Below, in pieces: positions 10,371 to 18,234 of a DNA stretch of 64,000 bases. The stretch comes from Bacteroides sp. CAG:1060_57_27 (GTDB taxonomy: Bacteria; Bacteroidota; Bacteroidia; Bacteroidales; UBA932). The notes beneath the pieces were generated by a model. The model was given only the letters and a program-made list of their open reading frames with translations, was not told the origin of the DNA and did not search any database. Position 1 is the first letter of the stretch. Each line of letters begins with the position of its first letter. The position numbers and the translations under genes are program-made. The stretch is taken from the NCBI GenBank assembly GCA_001915575.1, contig MNQT01000011.1, positions 62,001-126,000 on the forward strand. Direction: 5' to 3'.

Positions 10371-10952
10371 ATGGAAGTTATAAAGACTGGAATAGAAGGC
10401 GTGGTGATAATCGAGCCTCGGGTGTTCGAGGATCCCAGAGGCTATTTCTTCGAGAGCTATTCGCAGAAGGAGTTCGACTCCAAGGTGTGTCCTGCCGTGT
10501 TCGTGCAGGACAACGAGTCGTGCTCGTCGTACGGAGTGATGCGCGGACTGCATTTCCAGGCGCCGCCGTTCAGCCAGAGCAAGCTGGTGCGCTGCGTGCG
10601 CGGAAGGGTGCTGGACGTGGCCGTGGACATACGCCGCGGCAGTCCTACATACGGAAGGCATGTGGCCGTGGAGCTCAGCGCCGAGAACCACAGGCAGCTG
10701 TTCATCCCCCGCGGCTTCGCACACGGATTCTCGGTACTCAGCGAGACGGCGGTGTTCCAGTACAAGTGCGACAATCCCTACGCTCCCTCGTCCGAGGGCG
10801 GCATAAGCATACTGGACACGTCGCTGGGCATAGACTGGCAGATACCAGCCGGGAAGACCGTGTTGAGTGAAAAGGACGGACATCATCCGCTGTTTGCGGA
10901 GTTCGACAGTCCGTTCGACTATTCGGCAGACCTGTACCCCGAATGCAGATAG
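10371..10952 (+). CDS. rfbC: dTDP-4-dehydrorhamnose 3,5-epimerase
   Basis: Epimerises dTDP-4-keto-6-deoxyglucose at C3 and C5. This cupin-fold protein has the RmlC hallmarks DPRGYFFESY, VMRGLHFQ (catalytic His) and FIPRGFAHGFSVLSE. At 193 residues it is slightly longer than average but complete. It is placed between rfbA and rfbB, a common order. Its presence means dTDP-L-rhamnose precursor can be made up to the keto stage; the reductase RfbD is not in this window. Confidence 0.95.
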   Translation: MEVIKTGIEGVVIIEPRVFEDPRGYFFESYSQKEFDSKVCPAVFVQDNESCSSYGVMRGLHFQAPPFSQSKLVRCVRGRVLDVAVDIRRGSPTYGRHVAVELSAENHRQLFIPRGFAHGFSVLSETAVFQYKCDNPYAPSSEGGISILDTSLGIDWQIPAGKTVLSEKDGHHPLFAEFDSPFDYSADLYPECR

Positions 10953-10984
10953 GCATATTCGAAACACCAAAAAAGATAGATAAG

Positions 10985-12124
10985 ATGTCAAAGAGGACGA
11001 TAGTGATAACCGGCGGCGCGGGCTTCATAGGCAGCCACGTGGTACGCCTTTTCGTCAACAAGTATCCCGACTACAGGATAATAAACCTTGACTGCCTGAC
11101 CTACGCGGGGAACCTCGCGAACCTAAGCGATGTGGAGGACAGGCCGAACTACAGGTTCGTGAAGATGGATATCTGCGACTTCGATGCGTTCCTTGCCCTG
11201 ATGCGCGAGGAGAATGTGGACGGGATAATCCACCTGGCGGCGGAGAGCCATGTTGACCGCTCGATAAAGGATCCGTTCACCTTCGCGAGGACGAACGTGC
11301 TCGGGACGCTGTCGCTGCTGCAGGCGGCGAGGCTCTACTGGGAGTCGCTGCCCGAGAAATACGAGGGCAAGAGGTTCTACCACATTTCCACGGACGAGGT
11401 GTACGGTGCATTGAAGATGGACCGCCCCGAGGGTGTTGAGCCTCCTTTCACGACCAGGGCCTCGTCGGGAAAGCATCATCTGGCCTACGGGAACGAATTC
11501 TTCACGGAGACCACAAAGTACAACCCCCACAGTCCGTACAGCGCCTCGAAGGCGTCGTCCGACCACTTCGTGCGAGCGTTCCACGACACCTACGGTATGC
11601 CTACGATAGTGACGAACTGCTCGAACAACTACGGTCCGTACCAGTTCCCCGAGAAGCTGATACCTCTGTTCATCAACAACATCCGTCACCGCAAGCCCCT
11701 TCCGGTGTACGGCAAGGGCGAGAACGTGCGCGACTGGCTGTATGTGGAGGACCATGCGAGGGCGATAGACCTGATATTCCATGAGGGGAAGGTCGCCGAG
11801 ACCTACAACATCGGCGGGTTCAACGAGTGGAAGAACATAGACATAATAAAGGTGCTGATAAACACTGTCGACAGGCTCCTCGGCCGCAGGGAAGGGGAGG
11901 ACATGGATCTCATCACCTATGTCACCGACCGTCCCGGGCACGACGCGAGGTATGCCATAGACTCGAGCAAGCTGCAGCGTGAGCTGGGCTGGGAGCCGAG
12001 CCTGCAGTTCGAGGAGGGCATAGAGAAGACGGTGAGGTGGTACCTCGACAATCAGGCCTGGATGGACAATGTCACGAGCGGTGACTACCAGAAGTACTAC
12101 GAGCAGATGTACTCAGGCAGGTAG
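10985..12124 (+). CDS. rfbB: dTDP-glucose 4,6-dehydratase
   Basis: Converts dTDP-glucose to dTDP-4-keto-6-deoxyglucose. Start set at ATG 10985, which places the NAD-binding motif TGGAGFIGSH at residues 8-17; an earlier in-frame ATG at 10943 would overlap rfbC. The SDR motif is YSASKASSDHFVRA, with HISTDEVYG for the catalytic serine/threonine region. At 379 residues it is longer than many members; the extra part includes a stretch around KMDRPEGVEPP. It is the last of the sugar-nucleotide genes, before a lipoprotein gene 26 bases on. Confidence 0.95.
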   Translation: MSKRTIVITGGAGFIGSHVVRLFVNKYPDYRIINLDCLTYAGNLANLSDVEDRPNYRFVKMDICDFDAFLALMREENVDGIIHLAAESHVDRSIKDPFTFARTNVLGTLSLLQAARLYWESLPEKYEGKRFYHISTDEVYGALKMDRPEGVEPPFTTRASSGKHHLAYGNEFFTETTKYNPHSPYSASKASSDHFVRAFHDTYGMPTIVTNCSNNYGPYQFPEKLIPLFINNIRHRKPLPVYGKGENVRDWLYVEDHARAIDLIFHEGKVAETYNIGGFNEWKNIDIIKVLINTVDRLLGRREGEDMDLITYVTDRPGHDARYAIDSSKLQRELGWEPSLQFEEGIEKTVRWYLDNQAWMDNVTSGDYQKYYEQMYSGR

Positions 12125-12150
12125 TTCCGGAGACGCTTATATTTATTGTC

Positions 12151-13134
12151 ATGAAAAGATTTCTGTTGGCTTTCATGTCGGTGATCGCGTTTTCACTGAC
12201 TTCTTGTGCCGCATGTTCCAGCAGCAGCGGCAGACAGCAGGCTGCGGCGGGGGCTTCTGACGAAGTCCCTGTCGTGTACTTCGTAAAGGATATCACTCCT
12301 GAGAACCTCGTGAGGATATACGAGTGCCTCGGACGCGAGGCGGAAGGCAAGGTGGCCGTGAAGCTCTCCACCGGCGAGCCCGGCGGACACAACTTCCTCG
12401 ACCCCGCGCTTATCAAGGATCTCGTGCAGAAGGTCGACGGAACCATAGTCGAGTGCAACACGGCGTACGGCGGCCCCCGCTCCAGCACCGAGAGCCACCT
12501 CAAGGCTGCCGAGGACCACGGCTTCACGGCTATCGCCCCGGTGGTCATAATGGATGCAGAGGGTGAGGTGGAGCTTCCCGTCGAGAACGGGCGCCACCTC
12601 AAGCACGACATCGTGGGCAAGGACTTCCTGAACTACGACTTCGTGGTCGTCCTCTCCCATTTCAAGGGCCATACCATGGCCGGCTTCGGAGGTGCGGTGA
12701 AGAACATCTCTATCGGAATAGCCTCGTCCCACGGCAAGAACTATATCCATTCGGCAGGAAAGTCTACCACGAGTTTCGGCAATCCGAAGCAGGAGGACTT
12801 CCTCGAGTCCATGGCCGAGGCAGCGAAGGCCGTCGCCGATCACTGCGGTGACAATATACTCTATATCAGCGTGGCGAACAACCTGTCCGTAGACTGCGAC
12901 TGCGACTCCTCTCCCGAGGATCCCCGTATGGGCGATATCGGCATCCTTGCGTCTCTGGACCCCGTGGCGCTAGACAAGGCCTGCACCGATCTCGTGCGCT
13001 CTTCGGAAGACCACGGCAAGATACACCTGATAGAGCGTATCGATTCGCGTCAGGGCATGCATACGCTCAGGTACGCCGAGCAGATCGGTCTCGGAAGTCA
13101 GGAATACGAACTGGTAGATATCGACGCCCGATAG
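12151..13134 (+). CDS. DUF362 domain lipoprotein
   Basis: Signal peptide with lipobox-like SLTSC near residue 17. The mature protein matches the DUF362 family (KVAVKLSTGEPGG, the long central region with LSHFKGHTMAGFGGAVKN, and the DPVALDKAC tail). DUF362 proteins bind metal or iron-sulphur centres in some cases, but no 4Fe-4S CxxCxxC cluster motif is visible here; only a CDCD pair is seen. Its function is unknown. It follows rfbB by 26 bases with a TATATTTA element between them, so it may have its own weak promoter. Confidence 0.75.
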   Translation: MKRFLLAFMSVIAFSLTSCAACSSSSGRQQAAAGASDEVPVVYFVKDITPENLVRIYECLGREAEGKVAVKLSTGEPGGHNFLDPALIKDLVQKVDGTIVECNTAYGGPRSSTESHLKAAEDHGFTAIAPVVIMDAEGEVELPVENGRHLKHDIVGKDFLNYDFVVVLSHFKGHTMAGFGGAVKNISIGIASSHGKNYIHSAGKSTTSFGNPKQEDFLESMAEAAKAVADHCGDNILYISVANNLSVDCDCDSSPEDPRMGDIGILASLDPVALDKACTDLVRSSEDHGKIHLIERIDSRQGMHTLRYAEQIGLGSQEYELVDIDAR

Positions 13135-13146
13135 TCGTCCGGGTTA

Positions 13147-13177
13147 TTGCAGTATTGTTTTTTTTGAAGTACATTTG
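13147..13177 (+). promoter_or_regulatory. Bacteroidetes-type promoter for the GH9 gene
   Basis: TTG at 13147-13149 and TACATTTG at 13170-13177 with 20 bases between. The GH9 start at 13235 leaves a leader of about 50 bases. Confidence 0.65.
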
Positions 13178-13234
13178 TGAAAACGCGCTTTTATACCACA
13201 TTGACACGCAAATACCAAATCTAATATCTACAGT

Positions 13235-15769
13235 ATGAAAAAATCAATCTTCCTGCTTCCGGTAGCCCTCCTGGCGGCCGCCTGCGGCAAGACATCGGAC
13301 AAGTCACTTGAGATCAACGATCTCGAGTATTTCGAGAGACCCGGGGTGAATGTCCTTGTCTACAGCAACCTGTTTTCCGGCGGGTTCAACGACGAGAAGA
13401 ACTCCGGAATCGAGATCATCCACCACGGCGTGAGGACCGTCCAGGGCGGTGCGATCCGCCTGTCGAAGACTCCCGAACAGTGGGACCTCGTGCCTGCGAC
13501 ACCCTCGCGCACCGTCAACAGGGACAACAATTCAATCGAGGTGGCCCTCCGCTACGAGGACTATGACTTCGACTCCAGGGTCGTAGTGACCGGCGACGGC
13601 AAGACCTTCCATATCGACGTCTATCTCGACGAGCCCGTTCCGGATTCGCTTGCCGGCGATGCGGGATTCAACCTCGAATTCCTTCCTTCGCAGTACTGGA
13701 ACAAGGCCTATATCATGGACGGCCGTCCCAACCGCTTCCCCCGCTATGCTGTCAGCGAGACTATCACCCGTCCCAACAGTGAGAAGCACAAGCAGTACAA
13801 GGGCTACAGGACCTATGACGACAGGGGTACCGGCCGTTTCGTCGATCCGCTTCCCATGGAGACGGGGCACACCATACTCATGGCACCGGACGATCCCGAG
13901 CGTATGATCAGGATCACCTCCGAGGATGTTCCCCTCGAGCTCTATGACGGACGCATCATAGCCCAGAACGGCTGGTTCGTGCTGCGCAGCGTCCTTCCCG
14001 AAGGCAAGACCGGCAAGGTCATCAGCTGGACTGTCGAGCCCAACGCGGTAGAGGGCTGGATCAGGGAACCCAACGTGGGCTTCTCGCAGGTGGGCTACAT
14101 ACCTTCGCAGCCCAAGGTTGCCGTGGTCGAACTTGACAAGAACGACAGGCCCGAGGCCCGAGCCTCCATATACAGGGTCAACGATGACGGCAGCACCTCC
14201 AAGGTTTATACCGGCAAGGTGGTCGAGTGGGGCCCCTACTACAAGTACAACTATGTGAAGTTCGACTTCTCAGACGTGACCGAGCCCGGAGTATACTTCA
14301 TCGAGTACGGCGACGTGCGGACGAACAACTTCATCATCGACAACAGCGTCTACGACAAGATCACCGATGCCACCAGCGACGTGTGGATCCCTATCCACAT
14401 GAACCACATGTATGTCAACGAGGCATACCGCGTATGGCACGGCGAGCCTTTCAAGGAGGGATATCTCCAGGCTCCGCCCAGCACCGACCATTTCGATCTG
14501 CACTGGCAGGGTCCTACCACCGATACCAAGTACAAGGCTCTGGAACTCATCCCCGGCCTTAACGTGGGCGGATACTTCGATGCCGGCGACTTCGACATCG
14601 AGACAGGTTCCAATATCGGCGTGGTGCAGAACTTCGTGACCGCATGGGAGCTCTTCAGGCCCGAGCGGGACATGACTTTCGTCAGCGAGGAGCAGAGGTA
14701 CGTAGACCTCCATCGTCCCGACGGAGTTCCCGATATCCTGCAGTATATCGAGCACGGAACCCTCAACCTCGTAGCCCAGGCCGAGCAGATAGGACACATG
14801 GCCCAGACCCTGTCCAATTCCGTGCTTGACAACTACCATCACCTCGGAGACGCCGCGTCGCTCACCGACGGCCGCCATTACGATCCCCGCCTCGGCCGCT
14901 ACGAGGTGTCTGCCGACGGCACTCGCAGCGGTACTCCGGACGACATGTGGGCTTTCACCAGCCGCAATCCCGACCTCGACCTCAGGGCCGCCACGATGTT
15001 CGCTGCGGCGAGCCGTGCGCTCGAGGGATATAACGACGACCTTTCGGCAAGGGCGCTCAAGCAGTCCAAGAGGCTGCTCAAGGAAGCCAACGAACTGATT
15101 GCCGCGCGTTCTGGACAGGAGAGCCGCAGGGGCGGCGGCGATGTCGCCACCAATCTCCAGCTCTACGTGTCTACCGGAGAGCAGCAGTATCTCGACAGGT
15201 TCGAGACCGAGATATGGGAGATGCTCGACCGCAACGTCAACTTCGGTATCTCCACCGCCCTCGACGCCGTTCCCTACATGGACGAGGCATACAAGGAGAA
15301 GCTCCGTCCCTATGTCGAGAAGTACAACGAGTACATACTCAGCCTCGAGGAGGACAATCCCTACGGCGTTCCCATCGGTCTCGGCAACTGGGCTGGCAGC
15401 GGCAACGTGGTTTCATTCGGCACCACCGTATGCTTCGCCAGCAAGTACTATCCCGATATAGTATCGCCCGAGCATGCCTACAAGGCGACCAACTACCTGT
15501 TCGGCTGCCATCCTTATCACAACTACTCGCTCGTGGCCACCGTCGGTGCGACCCGTCCGAAGGCTGTCTTCTACGGCAACAACCGTGCAGACTTCTCCTT
15601 CATTCCCGGCAATGTGGCTCCGGGCCTGCTGTTCAGGCATCCCGACCACTTCGAGAACTACGACGACTGGCCGTTCCTCTGGGGACAGAACGAGGGTACC
15701 ATCGGAGGCAATACCGCATACCTGATTTTCGGACATGCATTCAAGGATATGGTATCCAACGAAATCTAA
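13235..15769 (+). CDS. GH9 family cellulase/glucanase lipoprotein
   Basis: Lipobox LLAAAC near residue 17. Residues about 25-265 form an uncharacterised beta-rich N-terminal part. A CelD_N-type Ig-like domain follows (FSQVGYIPSQPKVAV, about 283-370). The (alpha/alpha)6 GH9 domain begins near residue 380. Catalytic aspartates lie in YFDAGDFD (D449 and D452). The acid is E820 in GQNEGTIGGN near the C-terminus, and the H-containing stretch GCHPYHNYS is in the expected place. Expected to cut beta-1,4-glucan or the xyloglucan backbone at the cell surface. It has its own promoter and terminator, so it is probably monocistronic. Endo- or exo-action cannot be told from sequence. Confidence 0.88.
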   Translation: MKKSIFLLPVALLAAACGKTSDKSLEINDLEYFERPGVNVLVYSNLFSGGFNDEKNSGIEIIHHGVRTVQGGAIRLSKTPEQWDLVPATPSRTVNRDNNSIEVALRYEDYDFDSRVVVTGDGKTFHIDVYLDEPVPDSLAGDAGFNLEFLPSQYWNKAYIMDGRPNRFPRYAVSETITRPNSEKHKQYKGYRTYDDRGTGRFVDPLPMETGHTILMAPDDPERMIRITSEDVPLELYDGRIIAQNGWFVLRSVLPEGKTGKVISWTVEPNAVEGWIREPNVGFSQVGYIPSQPKVAVVELDKNDRPEARASIYRVNDDGSTSKVYTGKVVEWGPYYKYNYVKFDFSDVTEPGVYFIEYGDVRTNNFIIDNSVYDKITDATSDVWIPIHMNHMYVNEAYRVWHGEPFKEGYLQAPPSTDHFDLHWQGPTTDTKYKALELIPGLNVGGYFDAGDFDIETGSNIGVVQNFVTAWELFRPERDMTFVSEEQRYVDLHRPDGVPDILQYIEHGTLNLVAQAEQIGHMAQTLSNSVLDNYHHLGDAASLTDGRHYDPRLGRYEVSADGTRSGTPDDMWAFTSRNPDLDLRAATMFAAASRALEGYNDDLSARALKQSKRLLKEANELIAARSGQESRRGGGDVATNLQLYVSTGEQQYLDRFETEIWEMLDRNVNFGISTALDAVPYMDEAYKEKLRPYVEKYNEYILSLEEDNPYGVPIGLGNWAGSGNVVSFGTTVCFASKYYPDIVSPEHAYKATNYLFGCHPYHNYSLVATVGATRPKAVFYGNNRADFSFIPGNVAPGLLFRHPDHFENYDDWPFLWGQNEGTIGGNTAYLIFGHAFKDMVSNEI

Positions 15770-15789
15770 TCCGCAGTGACGCTTTTCTG

Positions 15790-15824
15790 CCGGAGCATCT
15801 TCGTGATGTTCCGGTTTTTTTATT
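15790..15824 (+). terminator. Rho-independent terminator after GH9
   Basis: A 10-bp stem CCGGAGCATC/GATGTTCCGG (one G-T pair) with loop TTCGT is followed by seven T and TATT. Confidence 0.88.
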
Positions 15825-15849
15825 AAATTAGCGACTGACTTAACCACAT

Positions 15850-18222
15850 ATGGATATGACGATTATCAGAACAATGACTATTGCGGCGGCGCTTGCCGTG
15901 TGCGCACCCGCCGTGCAGGTCCGTGCCGATGCCGCCGTCGGACCCGAGTCCTTTCCCGTAAGCTCGGTAAGGATTACCGGAGGGGATTTCAGGCACGCCC
16001 AGGACATGGACATCCGCTATCTGCTCGCTATCGATCCCGACCGCCTGCTGGCTCCCTATCTCAAGGGTGCCGGACTTGAACCCAAGGCCGAGAACTATCC
16101 CAACTGGGAGAATACCGGCCTTGACGGCCACATAGGCGGCCACTATCTGTCGGCACTGTCGTATATGTACGCCTCTACGGGCAACGACGAGATAAAAGAC
16201 AGGCTGGACTATATGGTATCGCAGCTCAAGGAATGCGCCGAGGCTTCCGGAAACGGATATGTGGCCGGCGTCCTCAACGGCCCCCGGATATGGGACGAGA
16301 TACGCAGGGGAGACATACGCGCCGAGCCTTTCGGACTCAACGGGGGCTGGGTTCCGTTATACAACATACACAAGACCTACGCCGGACTCAGGGATGCTTA
16401 CCTCGTGGCAGGCAATGAAGATGCCCGTGAACTGTTCCTCGGGCTCGTGGACTGGATGGCCGACCTTACTGCCGGCCTTTCCGACGAACAGCTCCAGGAC
16501 ATGCTGCGCAGCGAGCACGGCGGCCTTGCCGAGGTGTTTGCGGATGCAGCGGCAATGACTTCCGATCCCTCATATCTTGAACTTGCGCACCGCTTCACGC
16601 ATCGGGCTGTGCTCGAGCCTCTGCTGCGCGGCGAGGACCGCCTTACGGGCATGCATGCCAATACCCAGATTCCCAAGGTGATAGGAATCAAGCGCATCGC
16701 CGACCTCGAGGGGAACGGCGACTGGGACGAGGCGGCGCGTTTCTTCTGGACTACAGTCGTGGACCACAGGTCCGTAAGCATAGGAGGCAACAGCGTCCGC
16801 GAGCATTTCCACCCTGCCGACGACTTCTCGAGCATGCTCACCAGCGAGCAGGGCCCCGAGACCTGCAACACATATAACATGCTGCGTCTGACGAAACTCC
16901 TCTACGAGAGCAGTCCCGAGTCATCGTATATCGATTATTACGAGCGTGCCATGTACAACCATATCCTTTCCACCATAGATCCGGTGCAGGGAGGCTTCGT
17001 GTACTTCACGCCCATGCGTTCCGGCCATTACCGCGTGTATTCGCAGCCTCAGACAAGTTTCTGGTGCTGCGTGGGCTCTGGAATGGAGAACCATGCCCGC
17101 TACGGCGAGATGATTTATGCCCACAGGGACGAGGGCGAACTGATAGTCAACCTCTTCATCCCCTCTACCCTCGAATGGGGCGATGTCCGCGTAGAGCAGA
17201 AGACAGCGTTCCCCGATACTGACTTCACCACGCTGTGCTTCGCCGGCAGCAAGGCGCCGGAGCGTTTCAGGCTCAGCATAAGGGTTCCGGGATGGACAGA
17301 AGCATCCGAGGTGGAACTTGCCCTCAACGGCGAGCCGGTGGACGCGGAATATTCCTCCGACGGCTATCTGAGCATAGAGCGCAGGTGGAAACCTTCCGAC
17401 GAGCTGACGGTCAGGCTGCCCATGCACCTTACGGCGCTCGGCCTTCCCGACGGCTCGTCCAACTATTCGTTCCTCTACGGCCCCGTGGTGCTCGGCTCCA
17501 GGCTCGGGAAGGAACGCCAGGACGGGCTCTTCGCGGACGAGAGCAGGGGAGGACATATCGCGGCAGGACCCAAGCTTCCGCTCCAGGACATGCCGGTAAT
17601 AGTCGGCGACAAGGATTCGTTGCTCGGACATATCGAGCCTGTCGAGGGTTCGCCCCTTACCTTCACGCTCCACGGAGTGTATCCCGAAAAGTACGAGGGA
17701 ATGACGCTCGAGCCGTTCTCTCGCATACATGAGAGCCGCTATATGGTCTACTGGCCTCTGCTTTCGGAACAGGAGTTTGAACAGCGTCAGGAAGAGCTGC
17801 GGGCTGCGGAGAAGGCTGCCGCGGAACTCGATGCGAGGACCTTCGATGTGGTAGTCTGCGGTGAGCAGCAGCCCGAGAGCGACCATTTCGTGAAAATGGA
17901 GTCGTCGCGTAGCGGCGACGAGGACGGGGTGCACTGGAGGATTCCCGCGAAGTGGTTCAGCTATGAGATGAAAGCCGGAGCCGGAGAGGCCTGCGCGGTG
18001 CGGGTCTCCTTCCGTCCAGTCGCTGACGGCGGTGCCGAGGTATATGTCGGCGGCATCCTGGCCGGCAGTTTCGGCACGGGCGATCCTGCCTCCGCTGCCG
18101 TCGTGGAGTTCCCCGTTCCCGACGGAGCTTTCTCGGGCGATACCGTAGAGGTGAAGGTATCCGCTTCCGGGGTCGGGGGCAGGGCTCCGAGGATATACGA
18201 AGTCAGGATAGTGAGACGATAA
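15850..18222 (+). CDS. GH127/GH146-type beta-L-arabinofuranosidase (DUF1680)
   Basis: Releases beta-linked L-arabinofuranose from arabinan or extensin-type glycans in characterised members. Signal peptide of about 27 residues. The (alpha/alpha)6 barrel carries GLDGHIGGHYLSAL, YNIHKTYAGL and EQGPETCNTYNMLRLTK. The zinc/catalytic cysteine pair is C406-C407 in FWCCVGSGMENHARY. The CNTYNM motif and a C-terminal beta-domain of about 130 residues favour the GH146-like side. ATG 15856 is an alternative start. It follows the GH9 terminator and is 12 bases before the GH43 gene, so those two are likely co-transcribed. Confidence 0.85.
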   Translation: MDMTIIRTMTIAAALAVCAPAVQVRADAAVGPESFPVSSVRITGGDFRHAQDMDIRYLLAIDPDRLLAPYLKGAGLEPKAENYPNWENTGLDGHIGGHYLSALSYMYASTGNDEIKDRLDYMVSQLKECAEASGNGYVAGVLNGPRIWDEIRRGDIRAEPFGLNGGWVPLYNIHKTYAGLRDAYLVAGNEDARELFLGLVDWMADLTAGLSDEQLQDMLRSEHGGLAEVFADAAAMTSDPSYLELAHRFTHRAVLEPLLRGEDRLTGMHANTQIPKVIGIKRIADLEGNGDWDEAARFFWTTVVDHRSVSIGGNSVREHFHPADDFSSMLTSEQGPETCNTYNMLRLTKLLYESSPESSYIDYYERAMYNHILSTIDPVQGGFVYFTPMRSGHYRVYSQPQTSFWCCVGSGMENHARYGEMIYAHRDEGELIVNLFIPSTLEWGDVRVEQKTAFPDTDFTTLCFAGSKAPERFRLSIRVPGWTEASEVELALNGEPVDAEYSSDGYLSIERRWKPSDELTVRLPMHLTALGLPDGSSNYSFLYGPVVLGSRLGKERQDGLFADESRGGHIAAGPKLPLQDMPVIVGDKDSLLGHIEPVEGSPLTFTLHGVYPEKYEGMTLEPFSRIHESRYMVYWPLLSEQEFEQRQEELRAAEKAAAELDARTFDVVVCGEQQPESDHFVKMESSRSGDEDGVHWRIPAKWFSYEMKAGAGEACAVRVSFRPVADGGAEVYVGGILAGSFGTGDPASAAVVEFPVPDGAFSGDTVEVKVSASGVGGRAPRIYEVRIVRR

Positions 18223-18234
18223 CCATTAACTACA

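Noticed and set aside
8178..10991. A 937-codon open frame on the minus strand across ugd, rfbA and rfbC
   Set aside because: It is opposite three well-supported genes, has no recognisable domain and reads as arginine- and valine-rich antisense sequence, a common effect of GC-rich codon bias.
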